A stretch of DNA of 64,000 nucleotides from Hyphomicrobiales bacterium (GTDB lineage Bacteria > Pseudomonadota > Alphaproteobacteria > Rhizobiales > Rhizobiaceae), in the NCBI GenBank assembly GCA_900469615.1, contig UBYA01000010.1, forward strand, positions 375,410 to 439,409, read 5' to 3'. A program made the translations under genes and the position numbers. Numbering within the stretch: position 1 is the first letter of the stretch; each line of letters starts with the position of its first letter. Below, in pieces: positions 1 through 11,299 of this stretch. Below the pieces are notes generated by a model. It was not told the DNA's origin and did no database searches. It saw only the letters and a program-made list of their open reading frames with translations.

Positions 1-141
1 CTGGAACATCAGCTCCGCCAACCCGCCGGCGCGGAACCACGTCACACGATCCATCGGCGCGTCCGGCGTCAGCCGGCCCCTGATGTCCTTTACACCGTCG
101 CCGAGCGACGCCAGAAGCTTTTCTCCGTTTACCTGTTTCAT
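1..141 (-). CDS. murB: UDP-N-acetylenolpyruvoylglucosamine reductase, N-terminal part only
   Basis: Only the first 47 codons are present; the gene runs off the left edge of the window. The frame begins [15 protein letters not shown] and reaches [14 protein letters not shown], which matches the start of the FAD-binding domain of alphaproteobacterial MurB. MurB is a cytoplasmic FAD/NADPH enzyme that reduces enolpyruvyl-UDP-GlcNAc to UDP-MurNAc. The ATG overlaps the TGA of murC in an ATGA junction, so translation is probably coupled. Its place directly after murC is the usual rhizobial dcw order. The call rests on the N-terminus and position, because the catalytic part is outside the window. Confidence 0.9.
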   Translation of the reverse strand, partial: MKQVNGEKLLASLGDGVKDIRGRLTPDAPMDRVTWFRAGGLAELMFQ

Positions 142-1553
142 GCGGACTTACCCGAGAGGCCTTCCAATTCCTTTGGCAATGATGCTGCCCAATATGTGAT
201 GCTGCCAGCCCCCAACAGAACCACAAAATCACCCGGTCGTGCAATCTCCGCAACCATGGCGGCAAGATCTTCCTGCGACGGCAGGTAGCGCGCGTCGCGA
301 TGGCCGCCGGCCTTGATGCGCGAAACCAGCGTCTGCGAATCGACGCCCTCGATGGGGTCCTCGCCCGCGGCATAGACCGGTGCCAGGAAGATGCTGTCGG
401 CATCGTTGAAGCACGCGGCGAATTCCTCGAACAGGCTCGACAGGCGCGTAAAGCGATGCGGCTGATGCACGGCGATGATGCGGCCCTTGCAGGCTTCGCG
501 CGCCGCCTTCAGCACCGCCTTGATTTCGACGGGGTGATGGCCGTAGTCGTCGAAGACCTTGACCCCGTTCCATTCGCCCGTCAACGTGAAGCGGCGCTTG
601 ACGCCACCGAAGGACGCCAGCCCCTTGGCGATCGCCTCGCTGGAAATCCCGAGCCGGTTGGCAACGGCAACCGCGGCCGTCGCATTAGAAATATTATGGC
701 GGCCCGGCATCGGCATGACGAGATCCTTGATGTGGATCACCTTGCCGGTGCGGCGCCTGCGAATCTCGACATCAAACAGCGAGCGCGTGCCGTCGATGCG
801 CACATTCGAAAAGCGCACGTCCGCCTGCGGGTTTTCGCCATAGGTGATGACCTTGCGGTCCTCGATGCGGCCAACGAGCGACTGCACTTCCGGATGGTCG
901 ATGCACATCACGCCGAAACCGTAGAAGGGCACGTTCTCGACGAACTGCCGGAAAGCGGCACGCACGGCATCGAAATTGCCGTAATGGTCGAGATGCTCCG
1001 GATCGATATTCGTGACGACGGCGATATCGGCGGGCAGCTTCAGGAAGGTGCCATCCGATTCGTCGGCCTCGACCACCATCCACTCGCCGGCTCCCATGCG
1101 CGCATTCGTGCCATACGCATTGATGATGCCGCCGTTGATGACGGTGGGGTCGAGCCCACCGGCTTCCAGAAGCGTCGCCACCAGCGAGGTCGTCGTGGTC
1201 TTTCCGTGCGTGCCGCCGATGGCGATCGCATTGCGGAAGCGCATCAGCTCGGCGAGCATTTCGGCTCGGCGCACCACCGGCAGCAGCTTTTCGCGCGCGG
1301 CCATCAGTTCCGGATTGTTCTTCTTGATGGCGGTGGAGACGACGACGACTTCGGCATCGCCGAGGTTTTCCGCCTTGTGGCCGATATGAACCGGAATGCC
1401 CTTGTCGCGCAGCCGCTGCACATTGGCGCTTTCCGATTGATCGGAACCCTGCACGCGATGGCCGAGGTTATGCAGCACCTCGGCTATGCCGCTCATCCCG
1501 ATACCGCCGATACCGATAAAATGCACAAGGCCGATTGCCTTCGGCAGCTTCAT
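138..1553 (-). CDS. murC: UDP-N-acetylmuramate--L-alanine ligase MurC
   Basis: Cytoplasmic Mur ligase adding L-alanine to UDP-MurNAc with ATP, the first step of the stem peptide. The 471-residue product has the usual family length. It carries the N-terminal nucleotide-sugar loop [12 protein letters not shown] (about residues 14-25) and the ATP P-loop [10 protein letters not shown] (about 114-123), followed by the [11 protein letters not shown] segment and the C-terminal HQPHRFTR segment typical of MurC. The ATG overlaps the stop of murG (ATGA) and its own stop overlaps the start of murB. It is therefore an internal cistron of the dcw operon, transcribed toward position 1. Confidence 0.97.
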   Translation of the reverse strand: MKLPKAIGLVHFIGIGGIGMSGIAEVLHNLGHRVQGSDQSESANVQRLRDKGIPVHIGHKAENLGDAEVVVVSTAIKKNNPELMAAREKLLPVVRRAEMLAELMRFRNAIAIGGTHGKTTTTSLVATLLEAGGLDPTVINGGIINAYGTNARMGAGEWMVVEADESDGTFLKLPADIAVVTNIDPEHLDHYGNFDAVRAAFRQFVENVPFYGFGVMCIDHPEVQSLVGRIEDRKVITYGENPQADVRFSNVRIDGTRSLFDVEIRRRRTGKVIHIKDLVMPMPGRHNISNATAAVAVANRLGISSEAIAKGLASFGGVKRRFTLTGEWNGVKVFDDYGHHPVEIKAVLKAAREACKGRIIAVHQPHRFTRLSSLFEEFAACFNDADSIFLAPVYAAGEDPIEGVDSQTLVSRIKAGGHRDARYLPSQEDLAAMVAEIARPGDFVVLLGAGSITYWAASLPKELEGLSGKSA

Positions 1554-2671
1554 ACGCCTGCCCCCTTGAATTGCTGAGTTGAACGTCCCGCGGCAATAGC
1601 CTCAACCATGTCGGCAAGCAAGTTTGCCGCATCCGGCCTGCCCGCCTGCTTGGCGGCAGCAGCCATCTTTGCGAGTTTTTCCGGCATGGTCATGGCGCCG
1701 CGCAGAATGGTGGAAAGCTTCTCGGAGGTCAGCTCCGACTGCACGATGACCTTGACGCCGCCCGTCGCCGCCAGCGCGGCGGCATTGGCCGCCTGATCGT
1801 GATCGAGCGCATGCGGATAGGGCACGAGGATCGCCGGGCGGCCGATGACGGCAAGCTCGGAAACCGTCGAAGCTCCGGAGCGGCAGAGAACGAGATGCGC
1901 GGCACCGATACGCTCCGCCATATCGTTGAAGAACGGCGCGACATCGGCGCCCATATCAAGCTTTCTCGTGCAGCTGTTGACCGTCTCCATATCCTCGGGG
2001 CGCACCTGCTGGGTGATCCGCAGGCGCTTGCGCAGCGGTTCTTCAAGCAGGCTGATCGCCGTGGGGACGGCCTTCGAAAAATACTGTGCGCCCTGGCTGC
2101 CGCCGAAGACGACCAGGTTGAACGGGTCTTCCGGGCCGGACGGCACATAAGGACGCTTGGCAGCCTCGATGACGGCCGGGCGCACGGGATTACCCGTCGT
2201 CACCGTCTTTTCGGCGAATGCGCCGTTTTCGGTGAGGAAGCCGCCCGCTATCGCGCGAACGCGCGTTGCCAGCATCTTGTTGGCCCGGCCCATGACCGCA
2301 TTCTGCTCATGCAGCATGGATGGCACACCCATGCGCGTCGCAGCCAGAAGCGGCGGAACGGTCGGGTAGCCGCCGAAGCCGACGACGCAGACGGGCCTGA
2401 TCCGCTGGATCAGCTTGCGAGCCGCGCGCATGCCGGTCCAAAGCGTCCAGAGGGCCTTCGCGACTTTCAGCGGGTTCTTCGAGCCGATCGTTGCCGAGGG
2501 CACGACATGAATCTCGTCAGCCGGAAACTTGCCGGCATAGCGTTCGGCACGGCTGTCGGTAACGAGGTGCACGGAATAGCCGCGCTCCTTCAGCTTGTAG
2601 GCCAGTGCCTCGGCCGGAAATACGTGACCGCCGGTTCCGCCGGCGGCAAGAAGGACAATGCCTTTACTCAT
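1550..2671 (-). CDS. murG: UDP-N-acetylglucosamine--lipid I GlcNAc transferase MurG
   Basis: Peripheral inner-membrane GT28 glycosyltransferase that converts lipid I to lipid II. The 373-residue protein shows the N-terminal glycine-rich loop [12 protein letters not shown] (about residues 11-22), [21 protein letters not shown], and in the C-terminal domain VFGGSQGA and the nucleotide-sugar segment [15 protein letters not shown] with [10 protein letters not shown]. All are MurG hallmarks. It overlaps murC by four bases. Unlike most junctions in this cluster, about 180 bases separate it from ftsW upstream; that spacer is discussed under findings. Confidence 0.97.
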   Translation of the reverse strand: MSKGIVLLAAGGTGGHVFPAEALAYKLKERGYSVHLVTDSRAERYAGKFPADEIHVVPSATIGSKNPLKVAKALWTLWTGMRAARKLIQRIRPVCVVGFGGYPTVPPLLAATRMGVPSMLHEQNAVMGRANKMLATRVRAIAGGFLTENGAFAEKTVTTGNPVRPAVIEAAKRPYVPSGPEDPFNLVVFGGSQGAQYFSKAVPTAISLLEEPLRKRLRITQQVRPEDMETVNSCTRKLDMGADVAPFFNDMAERIGAAHLVLCRSGASTVSELAVIGRPAILVPYPHALDHDQAANAAALAATGGVKVIVQSELTSEKLSTILRGAMTMPEKLAKMAAAAKQAGRPDAANLLADMVEAIAAGRSTQQFKGAGV

Positions 2672-2851
2672 AATTTCGCTCCCGCGAACACCCCGCTAGC
2701 CGGGGCATCTCCCTGATATAGGAAGTCGCCATGGCCGCGTCATCGGCGCGGGCCAAGCCCCCCTCATAGCCCGCCGCCTCCTGAAAAGCGACCGCAGAAT
2801 GAAGGGCAGGCAGGCGATGGCACGAGCAGATGGCGGATAGTCCCAAGACGA

Positions 2852-4006
2852 TCACTCCGCCGGCAATCCGTGCGTGACGCGGAACATGGTGCGATCCTGC
2901 GCACGCTTTTCCGGCCTGTGACGCGTAAGCGCCAGGATGAAGCCAGCCGTCACGCAGATCGCAGTCATCGACGAACCGCCGTAGGAAATCAACGGCAGCG
3001 TCATGCCCTTTGCCGGCAGGAGCTGCAGGTTGACCCCGATATTGATGATCGACTGAATGCCGATCTGCAGAACGAGGCCCGCGACGGCAAAGCGGTTGAA
3101 ATCATTCTTTTCCTTATAGGCATGCGACAGGCCGCGCAGCACGAGGAAGGCGAAGATCAGCACGAGCACCATGCAGAAGATGGCGCCGAATTCCTCGGCC
3201 GCAACCGAGAAGATGAAGTCCGTATGCGCGTCCGGAATGATGCGCTTGACAGTACCTTCGCCGGGGCCGACGCCGAACCAGGTGCCGTGAACGATCGCTT
3301 CCTTGGCGGTGTCGACCTGGAACGTATCGCCCTCGCCCGTCAGGAACTTGTTCACGCGTTGCGCGACGTGATCGAAGACGTAATAGGCGGTCACGAAACC
3401 GCCGGCGCCAAGACCGCCGAGCACGATGATCCAGAGCCAGGGCATGCCCGCCATGAAGAACATGCCGCCCCAGACGGCGGTGGTCAGGATAGTCTGGCCA
3501 AGGTCAGGCTGCGCCACGAGCAACGCCACGACGATGCCGAAGAGGATGATGGCGAAGAGGTTGCCCGGGATTTCCGGCTGGCGGGCATGCTCGGAAAACA
3601 GCCAGGCGCAGACGACGACGAAGGCGGGCTTCATGAATTCCGAAGGCTGGATGGACAGCGAGGCAATATTGACCCAGCGCCGGGAACCCTTGACTTCGAC
3701 ACCGAAGAACAGCGCGAACAGCATCATCGCCAGTGCCACGATCAACAGGATGACCGCCGTCCTTCGCACCTGTCTGGGCGTCATGAAGGAAATGCCGATC
3801 ATCGTCGCAATCGCCGGGACGAGGAACAGCGCGTGGCGCTTGACGAAGTGGAACGGCTCGAGCCCGATGCGCTCCGCCACGGCGGGCGACGCCGCGAAGG
3901 ACAGCATGAAACCGATGCCGATCAACAGGATGAAAAGGGCGAGAAATACGCGGTCGATGGTCCAGAACCACTCGGCCAAGGCCCCACGTTCAACGCGGCT
4001 TACCAT
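2852..4006 (-). CDS. ftsW: Lipid II glycosyltransferase / division SEDS protein FtsW
   Basis: Polytopic SEDS-family membrane protein of 384 residues that polymerises septal glycan together with its partner FtsI. About ten hydrophobic segments are visible from residue 17 on. Diagnostic segments are KGSRRWVNIASLSIQPSEFMKP (start of that stretch around residue 105), VAQPDLGQTILT, FSVAAEEFGAI and LPLISYGGSSM, all standard for FtsW/RodA. Position inside the dcw cluster between murD and murG identifies it as FtsW rather than RodA. The stop of murD lies one base ahead of its ATG, so the genes are tightly linked. Confidence 0.96.
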   Translation of the reverse strand: MVSRVERGALAEWFWTIDRVFLALFILLIGIGFMLSFAASPAVAERIGLEPFHFVKRHALFLVPAIATMIGISFMTPRQVRRTAVILLIVALAMMLFALFFGVEVKGSRRWVNIASLSIQPSEFMKPAFVVVCAWLFSEHARQPEIPGNLFAIILFGIVVALLVAQPDLGQTILTTAVWGGMFFMAGMPWLWIIVLGGLGAGGFVTAYYVFDHVAQRVNKFLTGEGDTFQVDTAKEAIVHGTWFGVGPGEGTVKRIIPDAHTDFIFSVAAEEFGAIFCMVLVLIFAFLVLRGLSHAYKEKNDFNRFAVAGLVLQIGIQSIINIGVNLQLLPAKGMTLPLISYGGSSMTAICVTAGFILALTRHRPEKRAQDRTMFRVTHGLPAE

Positions 4007-4007
4007 A

Positions 4008-5420
4008 TCATTTGCCTCCAGCTGCTGAACCGATCAGCATGGTGACGCCATCGATCGCCGCGACATGGCTGACGAAGGCGTCGCCCCTGACCTCGAAATT
4101 CTTATACTGATCGAAGCTTGCGCAAGCCGGTGACAACATCACGGCCGCGGCCTCGTGTTCGTCGCCGTCCGCATCGGCGGCGGCATGCGCGACGGCGCGC
4201 TCCAGCGTGCCGGAAATTTCATACGGCACCCGGTCGCCGAGTGTCGCGGCAAAGGCCGGTGCCGCCTCGCCGATCAGATAGGCCTTGGTTATGCGCGAAA
4301 AGAGCGGCGCCAGGCTGGCGATACCGCCCTCTTTCGGCAGGCCGCCGGCGATCCAGTAGATATTCTCGTAGCTCGAAAGCGCGGGCGCCGCCGCATCCGC
4401 ATTGGTCGCCTTGGAATCGTTGACGAAGACGACCCGGCCGCGCCTTCCGACTGGCTGCATGCGATGCTTGAGGCCGGGGAAGGATGTCAACCCGGCCCGA
4501 ATCTCGTCGGCGGAGACACCGACCGCAAGGCAGGCGGCAATCGCCGCCGCAGCGTTCTGTGCATTATGACCGCCGCGCAGGGTCTGGATGCCGTCGAGAT
4601 CGGCAATCTCGCTCGCGGCACCGCTCGATGCCTGCATGATGCGGCTGCCCTCAGCATAAAGACCATCCGCCAGAGCATGCCGGCGCGAAATCCGCATTAC
4701 CTTGCCACCCGCCCGCTCGACGCGGTCGGCAATCAGCGAAGAATAGCTGTCGTCGACACCCACCACGGCAACGTCGCTGCCCGCGACGAGCCTTTCCTTG
4801 ATATCGGCATAATGCTGCATCGTGCCGTGCCGGTCGAGGTGATCGGGCGTCAGGTTCAGCAGAATGCCGGCCGAAGGATCGAGCGTCGGCGCCAGATCGA
4901 TCTGATAGGAAGAGCATTCCACGACATAGAAGCGTCCGGCTTTCGGCGGATCGAGCGTCAGCACGGCCGTACCGATATTGCCGCCAAGCTGCGTGTCGCG
5001 CCCGCTCGATTGCAGGATATGGGCGATCAACGCCGTCGTCGTCGATTTGCCGTTCGTTCCGGTAATGGCGATGAACGGGCAGTCCGGGGCATGCGCCCGC
5101 CGTTCCCTGACGAAAAGCTCGACATCGCCGATAATCTCGACGCCGGCCGCGTGCGCGAGATCGACGGTCCAATGCGGTTTGGGATGCGTCAGCGGCACAC
5201 CGGGCGACAGGACGAACACCGACAGGCTGTTCCAGGCGATCGTCCTGAGATCGGCAACCGCTATTCCCTCGGCAGCCGCCTTGGCCGCGCTGTCCGGATT
5301 GTCGTCCCAGGCCGTGACCTCGGCGCCGCCGGCGACGAGGGCGCGCGCGGTCGCAAGGCCCGAGCCGCCAAGACCGAAGAGAGCGACCTTCTTTCCTTTC
5401 AGCGTGGTGACGGGGATCAT
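4008..5420 (-). CDS. murD: UDP-N-acetylmuramoylalanine--D-glutamate ligase MurD
   Basis: Cytoplasmic ATP-dependent ligase adding D-glutamate to UDP-MurNAc-L-Ala. The 470-residue product has the N-terminal dinucleotide-like loop [13 protein letters not shown] (about residues 16-28), the ATP loop [12 protein letters not shown] (about 121-132), [12 protein letters not shown], and the C-terminal [16 protein letters not shown] segment, all typical of MurD. It sits between mraY and ftsW, with only seven bases to mraY and one base to ftsW. No irregularity was seen. Confidence 0.97.
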   Translation of the reverse strand: MIPVTTLKGKKVALFGLGGSGLATARALVAGGAEVTAWDDNPDSAAKAAAEGIAVADLRTIAWNSLSVFVLSPGVPLTHPKPHWTVDLAHAAGVEIIGDVELFVRERRAHAPDCPFIAITGTNGKSTTTALIAHILQSSGRDTQLGGNIGTAVLTLDPPKAGRFYVVECSSYQIDLAPTLDPSAGILLNLTPDHLDRHGTMQHYADIKERLVAGSDVAVVGVDDSYSSLIADRVERAGGKVMRISRRHALADGLYAEGSRIMQASSGAASEIADLDGIQTLRGGHNAQNAAAAIAACLAVGVSADEIRAGLTSFPGLKHRMQPVGRRGRVVFVNDSKATNADAAAPALSSYENIYWIAGGLPKEGGIASLAPLFSRITKAYLIGEAAPAFAATLGDRVPYEISGTLERAVAHAAADADGDEHEAAAVMLSPACASFDQYKNFEVRGDAFVSHVAAIDGVTMLIGSAAGGK

Positions 5421-5427
5421 CTCTGCC

Positions 5428-6549
5428 TCACCGCAGCTTCAGGGTGGACAGGCCGACCATCGCCAGGATGACGGCGACGATCCAGAAACGCACCACGACC
5501 TGGCTTTCCGTCCAGCCCTTCTTTTCGAAGTGATGATGGATGGGCGCCATCAGGAAGACGCGACGCTTGGTCATCTTGAAGAAGCCGACCTGGATGATGA
5601 CGGAAAGCGCCTCGAGCACGAAGAGACCGCCGATGATCGCCATGACGATCTCGTGCTTGGTGGCAACCGCGACCGAACCGATCATGCCGCCCAGCGCCAG
5701 CGAACCGGTATCGCCCATGAAGATAGCCGCAGGCGGCGCATTGAACCAGAGGAAGCCGAGGCCAGCGCCGATGACCGCGCCGAGGACGACCGCCAGTTCG
5801 CCCGTGCCGGGCACGAAATTGATCGCCAGATAGTCGGCAAAGACGAAGTTGCCGGCCAGATAGGAAATGACGCCGAAGGAGGCGGCGGCAATCATCACGG
5901 GCACGATAGCAAGCCCGTCGAGACCGTCCGTCAGATTGACAGCATTGCCGGCGGCGACGATGACGAAAGCCCCGAACAGGACGAAAAACATGCCGAGATT
6001 GAGCAGCAGGCTCTTGAAGAAGGGGAAGGCGATCGATGAGCCGAAGGTGGAGCCGGCGGGGCCGGAGGACAGCGCCGTCGTCATCATGAAGTAGACGGCG
6101 ATAGCGGCGATGACGAATTCGATGCCGAGGCGGGCGCGGCCGGAAAAGCCCTTGTCGCTCTGCTTCGTGACCTTGAGATAGTCGTCATAGAAGCCGATCG
6201 CGCCGAAACCGAGCGTCACGAGCAACGTGGCGACGACGTAAACGTTGGCGAGATCCGCCCAAAGGAGCGAAGAGACGACGATGCCGGCAAGAATCATCAG
6301 ACCGCCCATGGTAGGCGTGCCGGCCTTCTTGAAGTGCGTCTGCGGTCCGTCGGCACGAATCGGCTGCCCCTTGCCCTGGCGCACGCGCAGGGAGGAGATG
6401 ATTCGCGGCCCGAAAAGAAAAACGATCAACGCTGACGTGAACAGAGCGCCGCCGGTACGAAACGTGATGTATCTGAACAGATTGAGAAATCTGAAATGAG
6501 TAGTGAAAAAATGAACGTGGTCCGACAGTTCGGCAAGCCAGATCAGCAT
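5428..6549 (-). CDS. mraY: Phospho-N-acetylmuramoyl-pentapeptide transferase MraY
   Basis: Integral membrane enzyme that transfers phospho-MurNAc-pentapeptide from UDP to undecaprenyl phosphate, giving lipid I. The 373-residue protein has about ten membrane segments. It carries the catalytic and metal-binding segments [33 protein letters not shown] and the HHHFEKKGW loop, in the order expected for MraY. It starts 11 bases after the stop of murF. The start chosen gives an N-terminus ([15 protein letters not shown]) that looks like normal MraY. Confidence 0.97.
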   Translation of the reverse strand: MLIWLAELSDHVHFFTTHFRFLNLFRYITFRTGGALFTSALIVFLFGPRIISSLRVRQGKGQPIRADGPQTHFKKAGTPTMGGLMILAGIVVSSLLWADLANVYVVATLLVTLGFGAIGFYDDYLKVTKQSDKGFSGRARLGIEFVIAAIAVYFMMTTALSSGPAGSTFGSSIAFPFFKSLLLNLGMFFVLFGAFVIVAAGNAVNLTDGLDGLAIVPVMIAAASFGVISYLAGNFVFADYLAINFVPGTGELAVVLGAVIGAGLGFLWFNAPPAAIFMGDTGSLALGGMIGSVAVATKHEIVMAIIGGLFVLEALSVIIQVGFFKMTKRRVFLMAPIHHHFEKKGWTESQVVVRFWIVAVILAMVGLSTLKLR

Positions 6550-6560
6550 AAGAGCCCTTT

Positions 6561-8021
6561 CTAAAGCCCCTGATGGGCGTGAGGGCCCGTGTCGGAAAAT
6601 GCGGGAAACTTGTCAAGCAAGCCCGCCACGATCTTTCCAAACCCCATTCCCAGCGACGATTTCACCATCAACACGTCGCCGGAAGCGACTGAATTGAGCG
6701 CGAATTCCGAGAGTTCCTCCGTCGTCTCACGATATTCGACATGAACACTTTCGGGCAGCTCATCCCTCAAAGCCGCCATCTCCGGACCGGCCAGCCAGAC
6801 ATGCTCGATACCAGCCGCAAGCAACGGGCCGGCAAGATTTGCATGCACGCGCTGGGCATAATCCCCCATTTCCAGCATGTCGCCGAGCACGGCGATCCGC
6901 CTGCCCTGCCGTCCGCCAGGCCCCGCATGGGGCGACGTGGTCGCCAGCAGCGCGATTGCCGCGCGCATGGACGCAGGATTGGCGTTATAGCTTTCGTCGA
7001 TCAACGTGAAGTAGCCGTTGGCGATCGCGCGCTTGTGGCGTTGTCCCCTGCCCTTTTCCGGCCGCAGATCCGCCAGGGCATCGATGGCGCTGTCGAGATC
7101 GGCCTCCATGAGCATGACCGCGCCGAGGACGGCAAGCGCATTTTCCGCGATATGGCGGCCCGGCGCGCCAAGCGCCACCTCCATGGTCTCGCCGCCGATC
7201 GTCAGCCAAAGCGTGGAGTTTTCCTCCGAAGCGTTGAATTCGGCCAGGCGAACATCGGCCTTGGCATGCTGGCCGAAGCTGTGCACATGCTCGATACCGG
7301 CCGCCGTCGCAGCCCGCTCCAACATCTCGAACTGATCGTTGTCGTGATTGAGAATGGCATGACCGCCCGGCACGACACCCTCGAAAATTTCCGCTTTCGC
7401 AGCCGCGATTTCGCCGATGCTGTTGAAATTGCCGAGATGAGCCGGCGCGATCGTGGTGATGATCGCCACATGCGGCTGCACCATCTTGACGAGCGGGCGA
7501 ATTTCTCCGGGATGGTTCATGCCGATTTCGAAAATACCGAAATCCGTATCTTCCGGCATGCGCGCCAGAGTAAGCGGAACACCCCAGTGATTGTTGAAGG
7601 AGGCGACGGAGGCATGCACCTTGCCCGACGGGGTGAGTGCCCGGCGCAGCATCTCTTTCGTGGTCGTCTTGCCGACCGAGCCCGTGACGGCGACGATCTT
7701 GGCCTGCGTACGCTGGCGCGCCGCCACACCGAGCCGCGCCAGCGCCGCCAGCACGTCATCCACCACGATCTTTGGAACGGTCAAGCTGCCCATCGCCGGC
7801 AGACGCGCCTCGCTGATCACGATAAACGCCGCACCGTTCGCCATAGCCAGATTGGCATAGTCATGGCCATCGACGCGATCGCCCTTGATAGCGAAAAATG
7901 CCTCGCCCGGCTTGATGGAACGACTGTCTATGGAAATGCCCGTAATGCCTGCCGGCAGCGTTCCGAAGGAGCGGCCGGAGATTGCGGCGATCAGATCCTC
8001 AGTTGTCCATAGCCAGTTCAA
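6561..8021 (-). CDS. murF: UDP-N-acetylmuramoyl-tripeptide--D-alanyl-D-alanine ligase MurF
   Basis: Cytoplasmic ligase that adds D-Ala-D-Ala to the UDP-MurNAc tripeptide. The 486-residue product shows the ATP loop [13 protein letters not shown] (about residues 113-125), [21 protein letters not shown] and [13 protein letters not shown], the standard MurF signature set. Its ATG overlaps the stop of murE (ATGA), so the two Mur ligases are translationally coupled. No Ddl gene is visible, so D-Ala-D-Ala synthesis must be encoded outside the window. Confidence 0.97.
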   Translation of the reverse strand: MNWLWTTEDLIAAISGRSFGTLPAGITGISIDSRSIKPGEAFFAIKGDRVDGHDYANLAMANGAAFIVISEARLPAMGSLTVPKIVVDDVLAALARLGVAARQRTQAKIVAVTGSVGKTTTKEMLRRALTPSGKVHASVASFNNHWGVPLTLARMPEDTDFGIFEIGMNHPGEIRPLVKMVQPHVAIITTIAPAHLGNFNSIGEIAAAKAEIFEGVVPGGHAILNHDNDQFEMLERAATAAGIEHVHSFGQHAKADVRLAEFNASEENSTLWLTIGGETMEVALGAPGRHIAENALAVLGAVMLMEADLDSAIDALADLRPEKGRGQRHKRAIANGYFTLIDESYNANPASMRAAIALLATTSPHAGPGGRQGRRIAVLGDMLEMGDYAQRVHANLAGPLLAAGIEHVWLAGPEMAALRDELPESVHVEYRETTEELSEFALNSVASGDVLMVKSSLGMGFGKIVAGLLDKFPAFSDTGPHAHQGL

Positions 8022-9481
8022 GACGCCAAACCCTCCAGTGCTTTGCGCAATTCGGCATGATCGGAGAACGGCAGCGTGACGCCGCCGATCGTCTGACCTT
8101 CCTCGTGCCCCTTGCCGGCGACGATCAGCGTGTCGCCGGATTTCAGCAGGCCAACGGCCTTACGGATCGCTTCGGCCCGATCGCCGATTTCCGTCGCGCA
8201 GCCAGCGGCCGCCATGATCTCGGCGCGGATCGCGGCCGGATCTTCCGAGCGCGGATTGTCGTCGGTAACGATAACGACATCTGCCAGACGGCAGGCGATC
8301 TCGCCCATGATCGGACGCTTGCCGCGATCACGATCCCCGCCGCAGCCGAAGACGACGACGACGCGGCCCGTCGTGAACGGGCGTACGGAATTCAGGACGT
8401 TTTCAAGCGCGTCCGGTTTGTGGGCGTAGTCGACATAGGCCAGGGCGCCGTCATGCGTGTGGCCGACAAGCTCGAGCCGGCCCGACGCGCCGACGAGTTT
8501 CTCAAGGGCCGCCATGGCAACCGGCGCCGCAACGCCCGTGGAAATGGCCAGACCGGCCGCAACGAGCGCATTGGCGATCTGGAAATCGCCGGCCAGCGGA
8601 ATATGAACCTCGAAGATGTCGCCGCCGATATGCACCTCGGCGATCTGCTTGTGACGGAAGTGCTCGACGCGCTTCAGCGTCAGAAAATTGCCCTTGCGCC
8701 CGACGGTGCGAACGTCCTGCCCGGCATCGCGCGCGGCCGAGATTGCCTGGGGAGACCAGGCATCGTCGGCAAAGATGACAGCTGACGAGCCCTTCGGCAG
8801 CAGATCCCGGAACAGCCGCATCTTCGCGGCCATATAGTCCTCGACCGTCGGATGATAATCCATGTGGTCGCGGCCGAGATTGGTGAAGGCGGCCGCAGCG
8901 AGCCTCACGCCATCGAGCCTGAACTGATCGAGGCCATGGCTGGACGCTTCCATGGCCGCGTGGGTAACACCCTCGTCGGCAAGCTCGGCAAGCAGCTTGT
9001 GCAGCGATACCGGATCGGGCGTCGTCAGCGCGCCATACTCGTTGCGGGTCGGCGAAACGACGCCCGTCGTGCCGATCATGGCGGCCGGATGGCCGGCGTG
9101 AGCCCAGATCTGCCGCGTGAAGGAAGCGACCGAGGTCTTGCCGGCAGTGCCCGTCACGGCCACCATCGTATCCGGTTGCCGCCCGAAAAACCGCGAGGCG
9201 GCGATGGAAAGAAACCGGCGTGGCTCGGAAACCTGCAGCAGCGGTACATTGCCGGCATCGGCCCCATGGCCAGCGATCACGACGGATGCCCCGCGCGAAA
9301 CGGCATCGGCGATGAAACTCGCTCCGTCGGCCTTCGTGCCGGCCACCGCGACAAACGCCATGCCGGACGACACGTTTCGGCTGTCGGCGGAGACCCCGCT
9401 TATCTCAAGATCGCCAAGCGCCCCGCCAATTTGTGTGTTGAGTTCCGGAAACGCGTTTCCGGCAATATCCCGCAAGTTCAT
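8018..9481 (-). CDS. murE: UDP-N-acetylmuramoyl-dipeptide--meso-diaminopimelate ligase MurE
   Basis: Cytoplasmic ligase adding the third residue of the stem peptide. The 487-residue product has the ATP loop [12 protein letters not shown] (about residues 110-121), [32 protein letters not shown] and the C-terminal DDNPRSEDP segment. The DNPR motif is the established marker for meso-diaminopimelate as substrate, so the wall is predicted to be of the usual Gram-negative A1-gamma type. It follows ftsI after 66 bases and overlaps murF by four. Confidence 0.97.
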   Translation of the reverse strand: MNLRDIAGNAFPELNTQIGGALGDLEISGVSADSRNVSSGMAFVAVAGTKADGASFIADAVSRGASVVIAGHGADAGNVPLLQVSEPRRFLSIAASRFFGRQPDTMVAVTGTAGKTSVASFTRQIWAHAGHPAAMIGTTGVVSPTRNEYGALTTPDPVSLHKLLAELADEGVTHAAMEASSHGLDQFRLDGVRLAAAAFTNLGRDHMDYHPTVEDYMAAKMRLFRDLLPKGSSAVIFADDAWSPQAISAARDAGQDVRTVGRKGNFLTLKRVEHFRHKQIAEVHIGGDIFEVHIPLAGDFQIANALVAAGLAISTGVAAPVAMAALEKLVGASGRLELVGHTHDGALAYVDYAHKPDALENVLNSVRPFTTGRVVVVFGCGGDRDRGKRPIMGEIACRLADVVIVTDDNPRSEDPAAIRAEIMAAAGCATEIGDRAEAIRKAVGLLKSGDTLIVAGKGHEEGQTIGGVTLPFSDHAELRKALEGLAS

Positions 9482-9547
9482 CGAATGTACTTTTCGCCTT
9501 CTCGATCAGTCCGCCCCTCGCGAATCGACGTGTGTATTGTTTCACGC

Positions 9548-11299
9548 TTAATAAGACACCAGCAAGGCCGAGTTGCCGTTTCCAAAACTTGGCTGAATGC
9601 CGAGGATCGGCGCCGCCCGGGCGATGATGTCGCGCGCAATCGGTGCTGCCGTATAGGCCGAGATCGTGCCGCCGTGCTCACCGGTCTTCGGCTCGTCGCA
9701 GAAGGTCATGATGATGTATTGCGGATCGTCGATCGGGAACACGGCCATGAAGGTGTTGAAGTTCAGCGTGTGCGAATAGCGGCCGTTGACGACCTTGTCG
9801 GCCGTACCGGTCTTGCTGCCGACGTCGTAGCCCGGCACGCGGGCAGCACGGCCCGAACCCTTCGAACCGTTGAAGTCGAGCAGGAAGCGCACATCGTCGC
9901 TCGTGCTCTTCTTGATGACGAGCTTGGCGATATCGTCCGCCTCGTCGCGGGTACGCGGCAGGAAGGTCGGCTCGATCAGCTTGCCGCCGTTGACGAGCGC
10001 CGCACCGGCCACAGCCGTTTGCAGCGGCGTCGTCGAAACGCCGTGACCGAAGGAAATCGTGATCGAGTTGATCTTTTTCCACACGCGCGGCTGCGATGGC
10101 ATCTTCACCTCGGGCAGCTCGGTCTGCATCTTGCTGAGCAGTCCGATGCGGGTGAGGAATTCCTTGTGCGCATCGATGCCAACGAGGTCGGCGATCTTGG
10201 CCGTGCCGATGTTGGAGGAGTACTGGAAGATTTCCGGAACCGTCAGCACGCGATGCTGGCCGTGGAAGTCGTGGATGGTGAAGCCGCCGATCCGGATCGG
10301 GTTCGTGGCGTCGAAGGCGTCGCGCAGCCTGACCTTGCCGGAATCGAGCGCCATGGCCATCGTGAACGTCTTGAAGGTCGATCCCATTTCGAACGTGCCG
10401 TTCGTCATGCGATTGAGCCATCCCTCGGCAGCGCCCTCGTTCGGATAGTTCGGATCGAAATCGGGGGCGGATGCCATGGCCACCACCTCGCCGGTATGAA
10501 CGTTGAGAACGGCCGCGCCAGCCCCCTTGGCCTGGAAGTTCTTGACGGCGTTAACGACCGCGTCATGGACGATGTCCTGCACCCGCAAATCGACGGAGAG
10601 CTTCACCGGCTGCAGCGGCTGATCGTTGGTCATGCCGGCTGCGGCAAGATCGGCAAGCCCCAGGTCGTCGATATATTTCTCCATGCCGGCAACGCCGCGG
10701 TTGTCGATATTCACGTAACCGAGAATATGGGCGGCGGTGGAGCCGCCGGGATAGAAGCGGCGCTTCTCGGGGCGGAAGCCGATGCCGGGAATGCCCAGTG
10801 CCAGGATCTGGCTCTGCTGCTTCGGCGTCAGCTGCCGGCGAAGCCAGGCAAAATGCGAGGATTTTGTCGAGAGCTTCCTGTAGGTGGATTTGGCATCGAG
10901 GTCCGGCAGAACCTTGCGCAGTTCCTCGACGGCCTCATCCGCATCGATGATCTTGTTCGGCTCGGCAAACAGCGAGACGGTGCGGATATCGGTGGCAAGA
11001 AGTGCGCCGTTGCGGTCGACGATATCCGGGCGCGAGGCCATCAATCGGTCCGGCGGCAGAATGCTCGACGTCGTATCCGGCGGCGTCAGGGCGAACTGCG
11101 CAAGGCGGCCGCCGATCACGCAGTAGACCGCGACAAAACTTGCAACCAGCAGCACGACACGGCTTTTTGCCTGGTTTGCCTTGCGTTTGCGGACCCCTTC
11201 GAACCTTGTGCGGGAAAAACCGTCGCTCGGGCGATTATTGCCGTCGGTGGCGAAATGCGCCTTGCTCTTCAGGACCATGATGCGAGAAAGAAAAGACAT
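9548..11299 (-). CDS. ftsI: Division-specific peptidoglycan transpeptidase FtsI (PBP3)
   Basis: Class B penicillin-binding protein that crosslinks septal peptidoglycan as the partner of FtsW. The 583-residue product has a basic N-terminus and a single membrane anchor (about residues 47-64). A PBP dimer domain follows, beginning near RPDIVDRNGALLATD. The transpeptidase domain carries the serine motif STFK (about 307-310), SSN (about 359-361) and KTGT (about 494-497). Its ATG shares one base with the TAA of ftsL, so coupling is likely. All catalytic residues are present. Confidence 0.97.
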   Translation of the reverse strand: MSFLSRIMVLKSKAHFATDGNNRPSDGFSRTRFEGVRKRKANQAKSRVVLLVASFVAVYCVIGGRLAQFALTPPDTTSSILPPDRLMASRPDIVDRNGALLATDIRTVSLFAEPNKIIDADEAVEELRKVLPDLDAKSTYRKLSTKSSHFAWLRRQLTPKQQSQILALGIPGIGFRPEKRRFYPGGSTAAHILGYVNIDNRGVAGMEKYIDDLGLADLAAAGMTNDQPLQPVKLSVDLRVQDIVHDAVVNAVKNFQAKGAGAAVLNVHTGEVVAMASAPDFDPNYPNEGAAEGWLNRMTNGTFEMGSTFKTFTMAMALDSGKVRLRDAFDATNPIRIGGFTIHDFHGQHRVLTVPEIFQYSSNIGTAKIADLVGIDAHKEFLTRIGLLSKMQTELPEVKMPSQPRVWKKINSITISFGHGVSTTPLQTAVAGAALVNGGKLIEPTFLPRTRDEADDIAKLVIKKSTSDDVRFLLDFNGSKGSGRAARVPGYDVGSKTGTADKVVNGRYSHTLNFNTFMAVFPIDDPQYIIMTFCDEPKTGEHGGTISAYTAAPIARDIIARAAPILGIQPSFGNGNSALLVSY

